Position numbers and translations under genes: made by a program
DNA from: Kangiella sp. TOML190
GTDB lineage: Bacteria; Pseudomonadota; Gammaproteobacteria; Enterobacterales; Kangiellaceae
Length of the DNA stretch: 64,000 nucleotides
Assembly (NCBI RefSeq): GCF_023706045.1
Contig: NZ_BQYL01000001.1
Coordinates: forward strand, 1 to 64,000
Direction of reading: 5' to 3'
The notes under the pieces: model-generated
Database searches by the model: none
The model's input: the letters and a program-made list of their open reading frames with translations, nothing else
What the model was told of the DNA's origin: nothing
Part shown: positions 29,140 to 38,000 of the stretch, piece by piece
Layout of the letters: every line of letters begins with the position of its first letter
Numbering within the stretch: position 1 is the stretch's first letter

Positions 29140-29195
29140 TGAATTAGCCTATCCATATTCTCGTAATTTTCTGAATTTTGGCCAACCAAGTTATT

Positions 29196-29233
29196 GACAA
29201 TCATTCGCATTTGCGTACAATTCGCATTATCAA
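29196..29233 (+). promoter_or_regulatory. Fur box region upstream of bfd
   Basis: GACAATCATTCGCATTTGC matches the 19-bp Fur consensus at about 13 positions on the reverse strand, and an overlapping degenerate unit (ATTCGCATTATCAAT) follows. It ends 30 bp before the bfd start. Iron-starvation control of bfd is known in Pseudomonas. Confidence 0.6.
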
Positions 29234-29262
29234 TTGTGTTCTACCCTAATTTAGTTCGATTT

Positions 29263-29469
29263 ATGTACGTTTGCCTTTGTAAAGCTGTCACCGACAAACA
29301 AATCCGCCAAGCTGCCCAAAGCGGCTGCAACACTATGCGCTGTTTGAATAATGAATTAGGCGTTGCGACTCAATGCGGCAAGTGCGCTAAAGATGCGCGA
29401 CAAATTTTGCGCGATTTTAGGCAAGAGCAGGCGGCGTTAAATTTCGATTTAGCGGTTCCGGCACTCTAA
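29263..29469 (+). CDS. bfd: Bacterioferritin-associated ferredoxin
   Basis: 68 residues from ATG at 29263. The longer upstream frame overlaps the Fur box and lacks Bfd similarity. The [2Fe-2S] ligands Cys4, Cys6, Cys38 and Cys41 (MYVCLCKAVTD, then TQCGKCAKDA) match E. coli and Pseudomonas Bfd positions. It passes electrons to bacterioferritin to release stored iron. bfr lies about 280 bp downstream on the same strand. Confidence 0.95.
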   Translation: MYVCLCKAVTDKQIRQAAQSGCNTMRCLNNELGVATQCGKCAKDARQILRDFRQEQAALNFDLAVPAL

Positions 29470-29603
29470 CTCCCCAATACTTTTATAAATTTCTGCTTTT
29501 TCTGAGCCTTTTCTGAACTTTTTCGGAGCTTTAGGCGCTTTATTGTTGTTATTAGCCATAAATTTGTAGCTTATTAGCCTCTGTTCACTACTGAATCTAA
29601 GCT

Positions 29604-29625
29604 ATTCTTATTTGTAAATAAGAAT
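29604..29625. promoter_or_regulatory. 22-bp AT-rich palindrome upstream of bfr
   Basis: ATTCTTATTTG and TAAATAAGAAT pair with one mismatch. It lies 127 bp before bfr. It could be a regulator site (iron or redox), but no known consensus matches well. Confidence 0.35.
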
Positions 29626-29751
29626 TTGGTACAAATGAGAACCTCTTACATTTATCCTTTAGAATCAACAGGTTATAAGCATTCTTGCTTGTAAAGGCCA
29701 ATCCTTAGGCGTAAGATAAAATAATAAATCTCATCAAAATAAGGAACTGAT

Positions 29752-30231
29752 ATGAAAGGTGATAAAAAAGTTATCGCGTTTTTAAACAAAGTTTTGGGTA
29801 ATGAGCTAGTTGCCATTAACCAATACTTTTTACATGCTCGGATGTACAAAGATTGGGGGCTAAAAGAACTGGCGGATCATGAGTACAACGAGTCGATAGA
29901 TGAGATGAAACATGCTGATATGCTTATCGAGCGTATTTTATTTTTAGAAGGCTTACCAAATCTGCAAGATCTGGGAAAATTGCGCATCGGCGAAGACACC
30001 GAAGAAATGCTTAAAGCCGACCTAGCGCTAGAGCTGGATGCGCTCCCGGATTTGCGCGATGGTATCGTCTATTGTGAACAAGTTCGCGATTACGTTAGTC
30101 GTGATTTACTCAAGCATATTTTAGAAAGCGAAGAAGAACACGTCGATTGGCTTGAAACGCAACTGGGATTAATCGACAAAATGGGTATTCAAAACTACTT
30201 GGCAGAGAAAATGCACGAGGATGGTAACTAG
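29752..30231 (+). CDS. bfr: Bacterioferritin
   Basis: 159 residues. Every ferroxidase ligand sits at the E. coli-numbered position: Glu18, Glu51, His54, Glu94, Glu127 and His130. The heme ligand Met52 is also present, so it is a heme-binding Bfr rather than a non-heme ferritin. It forms a 24-subunit shell storing Fe(III). It belongs with bfd (29263) and probably shares iron-dependent control. Confidence 0.98.
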   Translation: MKGDKKVIAFLNKVLGNELVAINQYFLHARMYKDWGLKELADHEYNESIDEMKHADMLIERILFLEGLPNLQDLGKLRIGEDTEEMLKADLALELDALPDLRDGIVYCEQVRDYVSRDLLKHILESEEEHVDWLETQLGLIDKMGIQNYLAEKMHEDGN

Positions 30232-30287
30232 ATACGTTGGTTTATCATCAGGCGTAAGACAAGACTAATAGACACTGAACATTTTCG

Positions 30288-30314
30288 CCACTCCCGTGAA
30301 AACGGGAATGGTGG
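30288..30314. repeat. Small hairpin CCCGT-GAAA-ACGGG after bfr
   Basis: CCACTCCCGT/ACGGGAATGG around a GAAA tetraloop, not followed by a clear T-run. It is in the 115-bp convergent gap between bfr and a transporter gene. It may be a dispersed short repeat or a weak terminator. Confidence 0.4.
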
Positions 30315-30346
30315 ATAGTTCCAAGGTTGGGTTAATCCCTTGCTAA

Positions 30347-31654
30347 TTAAGCCCCTTTTGTCTTGGACAGCAAAGACTTTACTCCATCGTATTGACGCCC
30401 AAGGTATACGGCTAAAGAACCCCAAGCTGCCGCCACTGCCGCACCGACCAACGAAATCGCAGCCAAACCTAGTCCTAATCCTTCGCTTAAGAATGCAAAG
30501 ATGGAGCCGCTCACCGCATCGCCGCCACGGTAAACCACAATATCAATCACTGGCTTAGCCTTAAAACGTTCATCAGCACTAACCTCAGTAAATAGCATTT
30601 CACGTGCCGGTCGAGTGATGGCATAGTTTCCTGCTCGCCGCGTCACTTGCAGTGCCAGCAAGACTACTATAATCGGCGCAAAAGCCAAAACAATCATACC
30701 AATCATTATAATAAACGGAACTAAAGCTAAGGTAGCCGCCATACCAAGTCGCGTGGTTAATCTGCCTGTAACAAAAAAAGCTAAAACAAAGGTTAGGCTA
30801 TTGGTGATCCAATCGATACCGCCTAAAATCTGCGCCCTGTCGGCGCGCGAATAGTCGGCTAATAAATTTTTCTGCTCGAAATATACAAAAGAGCTAATAA
30901 AGACGTACAGCAAAATAAAAGCACTAATCGCCAGTAACGTTTTGTTGGTAGCAATCGCTTTAAAGCCGGTCCACCACTGGGCTTTGAGTTTGGCTTCGCT
31001 AAGATCGGCACTAACAGCTTCGTTGTGTAGCTCACTGGACTTAAGTCGGTACATATAAATCACTAACGGCACCACTAAAATTAAACCCATCGCTGCAATT
31101 AACATTAAGTTATCCAAGCCCAACCTGTCGGCAAATAAAGTAGGGATCGAAGGACCAACTATCGCACCTAAACTGGCTCCTGCCGCAACAACCGAAAATA
31201 CTCGTTTGGATTGTTCTTTGGAAAACGTATCGGCCATAAAACTCCAAAACACCGAAACATGGAACAAACTAAAAGCGCTCACCCAAATATAAAAACTTTT
31301 TTCGACAAAAGTAGGATCAGAATATAACGGCGTTAAAAAATAAAAGCCTAAAAAGCTTAAGGCGAAAGCACTGTACACCAGCGGTACAACATTTCTGAAA
31401 TGAATCTTTGAAATGATAAAACCATAAACAGAAACGATTAGAGCGCTGATAAAAAATTGCAAATTCCATAAAAAACTCACTTCGCTATCGGACCAATCGC
31501 TGGCCATCGCATCGCGCACTGGCCGCAAGACAAAATAAGACGCCATTAAGATAAATATAATGGCAAAAGAAATAATGGTTGCTTTAAGTTCATTAGGATG
31601 AACCTTAGCGATACGATCGATAAAGCGAGTTATGTGATTAGAACTAAAAGTCAT
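30347..31654 (-). CDS. MFS/ATP-ADP-translocase-like membrane transporter
   Basis: 435 residues with about eleven to twelve hydrophobic segments. The N-terminal half has NELKATIISFAIIFILMASYFVLRPVRDAM, which resembles the NTP/NDP exchange transporter group of the major facilitator superfamily. A soluble loop (SELHNEAVSADLSEAKLKAQWW) divides the halves. The C-terminal half contains GGAGDAVSG-type text (YRGGDAVSGSIFAFL). Substrate unknown; chromosomal copies in free-living bacteria are rarely true nucleotide exchangers. It starts 1 bp before the stop of the upstream SDR gene. Confidence 0.8.
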   Translation of the reverse strand: MTFSSNHITRFIDRIAKVHPNELKATIISFAIIFILMASYFVLRPVRDAMASDWSDSEVSFLWNLQFFISALIVSVYGFIISKIHFRNVVPLVYSAFALSFLGFYFLTPLYSDPTFVEKSFYIWVSAFSLFHVSVFWSFMADTFSKEQSKRVFSVVAAGASLGAIVGPSIPTLFADRLGLDNLMLIAAMGLILVVPLVIYMYRLKSSELHNEAVSADLSEAKLKAQWWTGFKAIATNKTLLAISAFILLYVFISSFVYFEQKNLLADYSRADRAQILGGIDWITNSLTFVLAFFVTGRLTTRLGMAATLALVPFIIMIGMIVLAFAPIIVVLLALQVTRRAGNYAITRPAREMLFTEVSADERFKAKPVIDIVVYRGGDAVSGSIFAFLSEGLGLGLAAISLVGAAVAAAWGSLAVYLGRQYDGVKSLLSKTKGA

Positions 31655-31655
31655 T

Positions 31656-32690
31656 TTATTGAGCAGGGGCTTTTGAGTTTGGCTGCAATTTTCCTAACTC
31701 TTGATCTAAAATTTCGATCAATTGATCGCGCGATAAACTAAATTGATGTGCATGATTCATCTGCACCATACGCTTTATCATGCCTCGAAGCGCCCATTCG
31801 CCCTCACTTGCAACCGGCACTACCATATAGCGCGTTTTTGGTGTCTCACTAAAAAGTGCATCCATGACAGCTGCGGAAACATCATCTGGCTCTTTAAAAC
31901 GCGAGCGATCGCCGGTTAAGTATTTTGATAATCCTTGAAACTCTTGTTGGTATAAACTTTTGAAATTTTTCTTGGCATTTTTTTCCATTCGCTTGAGCGC
32001 ACTGGCCGCAATTTTAGAGTTGTAATTGCCGGGCTCTACCACACTAACGCCAACCCCAAACTTGGCCATCTCTTGTGCTAGAGATTCGGTAAACGCCTCA
32101 ACTGCAAATTTGCTCATAGAATAAGCACCAAAAAAGCGACTGGCATTGGCGCCTGAAATCGAACCGATAGTACTGATACGACCTTTACTTTCGATAATCA
32201 TAGGCGCAAAGGCTTTAGTAACGCGGTAAGGGCCAAATAGGTTCACATCCATCTGAAACTGCATATCTTCTTCTGAAATTTCAATAAGTGGTGCAAAAAC
32301 TCCAACTCCAGCATTATTCACCAGCCCATAAAGTCCGCGCTCTTGTGTTTGAATAAACTCAACCGCAGCATCAATATCACTTTGTTTGGTAACATCCAGT
32401 TTTACCGCTTGCACATTGTTAATCGCATTTAAAGCGTCTATATCTTTTTGCTTACGAGCGCCGGCATACACAAAATAACCTTTATCGGCTAAGGTCATGG
32501 CAATATTTTTACCAATACCGGAAGTAGCGCCGGTTACCAACACCGCTTTTTGTTTTGCGGCGTTAACTTCTGGAATGGTTTTCTCATCGGCAAAACTGAT
32601 ACTTACGACCATACTGCTAATCGTACTTAGAAATAAACCAGAAATAACTAAGCGCAAAGACTTAACTAGGGAGTTCCAAAACGGCTTCAT
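31656..32690 (-). CDS. Short-chain dehydrogenase with an N-terminal signal or anchor
   Basis: 344 residues from ATG at 32690 (AAGGA at 6 nt). A hydrophobic N-terminus (LRLVISGLFLSTISSMVVSISFADE) precedes the Rossmann core. That core has VTGATSGIGKN (cofactor loop) and NNAGVGVFAPL, with the catalytic Ser-Tyr-Lys as SISGANASRFFGAYSMSKFA. NAD(P)-binding enzymes are usually cytoplasmic, so this could be a membrane-anchored enzyme with the catalytic domain inside, or truly exported. A similar puzzle occurs at 32916. The substrate may be a lipid or steroid; not known. Confidence 0.88.
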   Translation of the reverse strand: MKPFWNSLVKSLRLVISGLFLSTISSMVVSISFADEKTIPEVNAAKQKAVLVTGATSGIGKNIAMTLADKGYFVYAGARKQKDIDALNAINNVQAVKLDVTKQSDIDAAVEFIQTQERGLYGLVNNAGVGVFAPLIEISEEDMQFQMDVNLFGPYRVTKAFAPMIIESKGRISTIGSISGANASRFFGAYSMSKFAVEAFTESLAQEMAKFGVGVSVVEPGNYNSKIAASALKRMEKNAKKNFKSLYQQEFQGLSKYLTGDRSRFKEPDDVSAAVMDALFSETPKTRYMVVPVASEGEWALRGMIKRMVQMNHAHQFSLSRDQLIEILDQELGKLQPNSKAPAQ

Positions 32691-32915
32691 AATCAATTCC
32701 TTTATTTAGTAAAGTGCTTTCACTCTAATCAATTCAACGCTTGCTTACAAACAAAACTGAAACCGCTTTACTTAATCTTTACAGCATATTCATAATTAGC
32801 AATAGACCATCAGTCAGCCGGTGCAATATTTATTTACAGTTTGTCATTTGCCGAGTTAGGTCTGAGTTGCTAGGGTTAAACCACCCTTTTCTATGCAGAT
32901 TATCAGGAAGCGCTT

Positions 32916-34040
32916 ATGTCCAGTCGTCGTCAGTTTATCAAAACCTCGCTTATCACTTCGGCAGGCTTAGCCGCTAGTAGTCAGGCCGCGAACCTTATTC
33001 CCAAAAGCCACAAACCACTAAAGATCCTCTTTATGGGTGGTACGGGCTTTCTTGGCCCCCATACGGTTAAAGCGGCGGTTGATGCTGGTCATAAAGTCAC
33101 TCTGTTTAATCGTGGTAAAACCAAGCCAGTGCTTTACCCAGAATTATTAGCCTCCCTTCCATTGATTAAAGGTGATCGAAAAACGCAGGATATTGAGCAA
33201 TTAAAAGGCACTCAGTGGGACCTCGTCATTGATACTTCCAGTTACTATCCGCGAGTTGTCAATATGTTACTCGATCAGGTTGGCGAGACTATTGGCCAAT
33301 ACATTTTTATTTCTACCATTTCCGTTTATGGCGATTGGAGCAAGACAAACATGGATGAAACGACAGCGGTTGGTACCATCGACGATCCCTCTACTGAAGA
33401 TGTCACTGGCGAAACCTACGGCCCGTTGAAAGCACTTTGTGAAAAAGCTGCAGTCGATCGACTCGGTGACAAAGTCACGATTATTCGCCCCGGCTTAATC
33501 GTTGGCCCTGGCGATAAAACTGACCGCTTTACTTATTGGCCCGTCCGCATTGCGAAAGGCGGTGACGTCCTGTGCCCTAGCGAAGGTAACGACTTTATTC
33601 AAATTATTGATGTGCGTGATTTGGCCGAATGGACCATTCATTTGGCACATAAAAAAGTATCTGGCGTCTTTAATGCACAGTCCAATGGTAGCGATATGAC
33701 CATTGGTGAGCTGCTGACTAACTGTAAAATGACTTTAAACCCCAAAGCTAATTTGGTTTGGGTGCCAACTCAGTTTCTGGAAAAACACTCCGTTACACCC
33801 TGGGGCGAAATGCCTACCTGGTTTCCACCCAAAGGCAACTTTGCGGGCGCCGGCACCATGAGCTCAAAAAAAGCTTATGCAAATGGTTTAAAACAGCGGC
33901 CTTTAAAAACCATTATTCAAGATACCTATGATTGGTTTACTACTCTACCTGAAGAGCGACAAGCACAATTGCGCGCAGGGATCAAAGCCGACAAAGAAGC
34001 TAAAGTGTTAGCTGCTTGGAAAAAGACTCAAACGTCTTAA
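32916..34040 (+). CDS. NAD-dependent epimerase-like protein with a Tat signal
   Basis: 374 residues. A twin-arginine signal is visible (SSRRQFIKTSLITSAGLAASS), which marks folded export. The core is an extended SDR fold: ILFMGGTGFLGPHTVKAAV (cofactor loop), DTSSYYPRVV and the catalytic tyrosine region TGETYGPLKALCE. The absence of the usual YxxxK spacing is partly offset by TYGPLK. Family: nucleotide-sugar epimerase/CDP-sugar reductase-like of unknown substrate. It is divergent from the SDR gene at 32690 with a 225-bp gap. Confidence 0.85.
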   Translation: MSSRRQFIKTSLITSAGLAASSQAANLIPKSHKPLKILFMGGTGFLGPHTVKAAVDAGHKVTLFNRGKTKPVLYPELLASLPLIKGDRKTQDIEQLKGTQWDLVIDTSSYYPRVVNMLLDQVGETIGQYIFISTISVYGDWSKTNMDETTAVGTIDDPSTEDVTGETYGPLKALCEKAAVDRLGDKVTIIRPGLIVGPGDKTDRFTYWPVRIAKGGDVLCPSEGNDFIQIIDVRDLAEWTIHLAHKKVSGVFNAQSNGSDMTIGELLTNCKMTLNPKANLVWVPTQFLEKHSVTPWGEMPTWFPPKGNFAGAGTMSSKKAYANGLKQRPLKTIIQDTYDWFTTLPEERQAQLRAGIKADKEAKVLAAWKKTQTS

Positions 34041-34071
34041 TCCTTAACTAAATCTTTTTTGTAAACCTTAG

Positions 34072-34803
34072 CTATAAGGCTTTGATTAAGTCTCGACTAG
34101 GATAATCGGTAAAGACTCCGTCAACGCCTAATTGTTGCATACGTTTAATCTCATCCAAAGTATTCACCGTATGCACAAAGAGTCGCATACCGGCGGCTTG
34201 TACTTGACGCACCAACTGTTTGTTAACCTCAGCTAAACTTGGATGAAACGAATAAGCGCCAATGTCTTTAGCAAACTCTAAGGCTATTGGCATCCGCTTA
34301 TCGGCAATCACTGCCAGTTGTAACTCAGGTTCAAGCTGACGAGCTAGATACAATTCCGAAAAGTGATAGGATGAAACGATAAATTGCGATTGTTGTCGCC
34401 AAGGATAATGACTATAACCGCAAGGACTTGATTGGTGCAGCTCTTGTTCGTAAGCCAGTAATTTAAGTAGCTTTACGACTAAATTAGCAGTATCTTGCCC
34501 TTTAAGCTCGATATTGATAAAGGCCTGATCGCCAATTAAATCCAGTACTTCACGCAAAGTTGGGATCCGTTGCCCAAGCCCCGCATCCAACTGGCGCAAT
34601 TGGTTAAAAGAATAGTCGCTTAGTCTTCCCTTACCATTAGTGGTCCGCTCCAGAGTTTCATCGTGAAAAACCATCAGCTGCTCGCCAACATTTTGCACGT
34701 CAAATTCAATACCATCACAGCCCGCCTCTAACGCCTTGGCAATAGCAAGTAAAGTGTTTTCAGGGTAGTGGCCTGACGCTCCTCTATGTGCAATAACTAA
34801 CAT
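34072..34803 (-). CDS. ugpQ: Glycerophosphodiester phosphodiesterase
   Basis: 243 residues with the GDPD signature at the N-terminus: IAHRGASGHYPENTLLAI, then CDGIEFDVQ and VFHDETLERTTNGKG (His and Glu metal ligands), and INIELKG. It lacks a signal peptide, so it is the cytoplasmic UgpQ type, cleaving glycerophosphodiesters to glycerol-3-phosphate and an alcohol. It converges on the Tat-epimerase gene. Confidence 0.95.
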   Translation of the reverse strand: MLVIAHRGASGHYPENTLLAIAKALEAGCDGIEFDVQNVGEQLMVFHDETLERTTNGKGRLSDYSFNQLRQLDAGLGQRIPTLREVLDLIGDQAFINIELKGQDTANLVVKLLKLLAYEQELHQSSPCGYSHYPWRQQSQFIVSSYHFSELYLARQLEPELQLAVIADKRMPIALEFAKDIGAYSFHPSLAEVNKQLVRQVQAAGMRLFVHTVNTLDEIKRMQQLGVDGVFTDYPSRDLIKAL

Positions 34804-35091
34804 CGATTATATGGATATGGTTTTCTATTTTTAACTTTAAACCCAATAGCCTTTTGTAAAATTTTGACAAAATAATTATAAAGCATAGCTTGTTCATAGC
34901 ATCAATTTTATTTACGCCTTATAGTAATAGTCTGAACTCATGGTGATGCTAACTCCTTAAACACGCCTATATGATTATTGTGAATATCAGTACTAAGGTT
35001 TGACCTTTTAGCCGATATTGGAGTACATTGATACTAGTTTTTCTGCTAATGATGCTTAAAAAAGAAAAGCTAATTACATAATAAATTAGAA

Positions 35092-38000
35092 ATGGATACT
35101 AATAAAAGAAGGAAAAAAAACCTCAATCCAATGGTATTAGCGTACATTGGACTCATATTCTTATGCTCTAATATTACTTCAGCTAATCAATTTGAGACGA
35201 TTGGAAAACAGATAGATCTTGATGCCACCATTATTTATGACCTAGCCTCAACAGAAGATGGCTATCTTTGGTTGGCGACCAACAATGGCCTTAAGCGCTT
35301 GAATGGCGCTCGGACAAAAGATTACAGCCAACTCCCCGGCCTCGATAAGTCGGTTAATTTTATTTTACAAATCTTAAAAGATAAAAACTATTTGTGGCTA
35401 GCTACCAGCCGAAATAGCATTCTTCGCTTTGATTATCAGCTTGAAGAAACTGTGGAATACCCTTTAATTACCGACGGTATTCGTAACAAAGTGATCATCA
35501 AAAAAATTCTTGATTTTGATCGGAATCAACTGCTTGTTTTTACCGCCAATAACAGGCTTTACTTTCTTGATAAAGAGACCAAAGAATACCGATTAGCTCC
35601 AATCGTTAACAGCTTTTTAAGTAAAAGCAAGAAGCCGCGAATTTATGATATCGAACTAGCGGAAAATAGTGTTTACCTATCGACTTCTGAATATGGCGTT
35701 ATTGAATTAGACCGAAATTTAACTCAAGTACTTAACACATCAATTTCTCCCCTAATTTTTCCACGTTTAAAGTATCATGAAAAAGAGCTATTTTTGGCTG
35801 GTAGGGAAGCTTTATACAAATATACATTAGATAGCAAAGAGATTGTTCATCTAGCAGATTACTCATTAGAAAAACAATATGGTCCGGTCATAAGTGTTCT
35901 AGATATTCATATAAACACAAAAAAGGATGTTTTTCTGAGCACCTACAGGCATGGGGTTATTCGTTATTATAATAATCAGCTAGTTAATTATACTAAAGAT
36001 CCTTTGGATCACCTTTCAGTATCTGCAAACACTTACTACAGAATTAAAAAAGACTTACAGGGTAATATTTGGCTTGCTGGGGATGAATCGGCTTTGGAAA
36101 GAAAGATCAATTCAAGCTCTAGTGTCACTGCCATAAAAACCCAAATAATTCAAAACCGAACCATTACAAATTATAGTCCCATAGCTTTTATAAGTACTAA
36201 TAACAGCCTATGGCTGGGAGGCCAGAAAGGATTATTAATCGCTTCTCACACTGAAGGAGTTACTCCTACATTCAAAAAAGTAGAAGGCATAAGCGGTACC
36301 ATTTTGTCGCTACATCGATTAGATGATCTAATTTATGCAGGAACGGATCATGGAGTTTTTATTACTTCACTCGATGGCTCCTTATTGGGTAGTATCATTT
36401 TTGGTGAAAGAGAAATAGCTCACGTCTACGACCTTTTTAAAGATAACTCTAACGTTATATGGCTAGCTACTCACTCGGGAATCTATCATACCAAAACAAA
36501 AATCATCCCTAATCAACAAAGCTCTGAGTATACGCTAGTTGCGAATACTCATAATGAAAACTATCTCCAATTAATTGATCTTCAAGATTCAATTCTAGCC
36601 ATCGGTCTTCATTCATTTATCGCTAAGATTGATAAAAAAACAGGAGTTATTGAACAAAAATCTAATTATAACCACATAGCTAAACGCTTTAATCAAGCCC
36701 TACTTAACAATGGCTATTTATGGATCGCAAGTGATAACGGTGTATTACAACTGGATCCCAATAGCCTAGCGGTTTTAGAGCAGCATACATTAAGTCACAA
36801 GCATCATCAGATAATAAGACACATTCACTCAGCAACGAAGCACTCTGAGCAAATTTTACTAACGGCTAATGAGGGTGTTTTCTTATTCAACCCTGAAAAT
36901 TATGCTTATCAAGCCATACCGCTGTTAGAACAATATAATAAACACCAGACTTTTACTAAAGCCTTAAATATGGAGGGTAAAAACTACCTGCTCAAATCCG
37001 ATGCAGTAATTTCTTTTAATGACAACTCGGTTTTTACTCACTACTCCAAACCCAAAGTTGCATTTGATAATATTATCGTCTATTCAGAGACTCCCTATAA
37101 CCTGAATCTTAAAAAGAACCAGCCATCCGCTATAGAGTTAGCTTATAACCACAACAACTTAGGCTTAGAAATTAATCCTCTAAATCAACCGTTTTCTCAA
37201 GATATAGCCTATCAATACCGTGTTGCAAGCCATGCAAATAAGTGGAGAAATACCACTGGAGCTTCGCAAGCTTTGGATCTGTTCAATTTATCGCCAGGGC
37301 AATATCAGCTTGAAGTTAGAGCCAGTTATGATCATAAAAACTGGGGAGATATAGCCCCATTTGGATTTACCATAACGCCTCCTTGGTGGCAAAGTTCTCT
37401 AGCTTACTTGGTGTATACATTATTGCTGTTTGGCTTAGTCTACTGGTATATAAGAAGTAAAAAAGAGCACATTGAAATGCTAGAAGAAAATAGTCAACAA
37501 CTAAAGTTTACTGAGCACATCTTTAATAGTACTTCAGATGCAATATGCATTATTAGTGACGAAGGTGAAGTTGTCGCAGTAAACAAAGCTTATCAGAATA
37601 TTACCGGATTTAATGAGCAAGAAGCCATCGGACAGGACTTTTCTTTTGCCATTTCCGAATCTCAGTCGCCTCTGTTCAAACAGCGCTTACTAACAGCTCT
37701 AGAACGCAAAGGTTATTGGCAAGGAGAAACCTTTACTCAAAGCAAATCTGGTCATACCTTTCCTATCGATATGACCGTTGATCAATTAGAACAACCTCGA
37801 CACCATTTTGAAAACGAATACGTTTGCACCTTTAAGGATATCTCTCGGCGTAAAAATTACGAAAATCAACTCAAGCAAATGAGCTATTACGACTCACTAA
37901 CAGGACTTCCTAATCGTGCATTTTTTATCGAGAGATTAAACCTGAGTTTAAAAAATGACCGCTCACAAGAGTTTGCCATTATTTATCTTGATATAGATGA

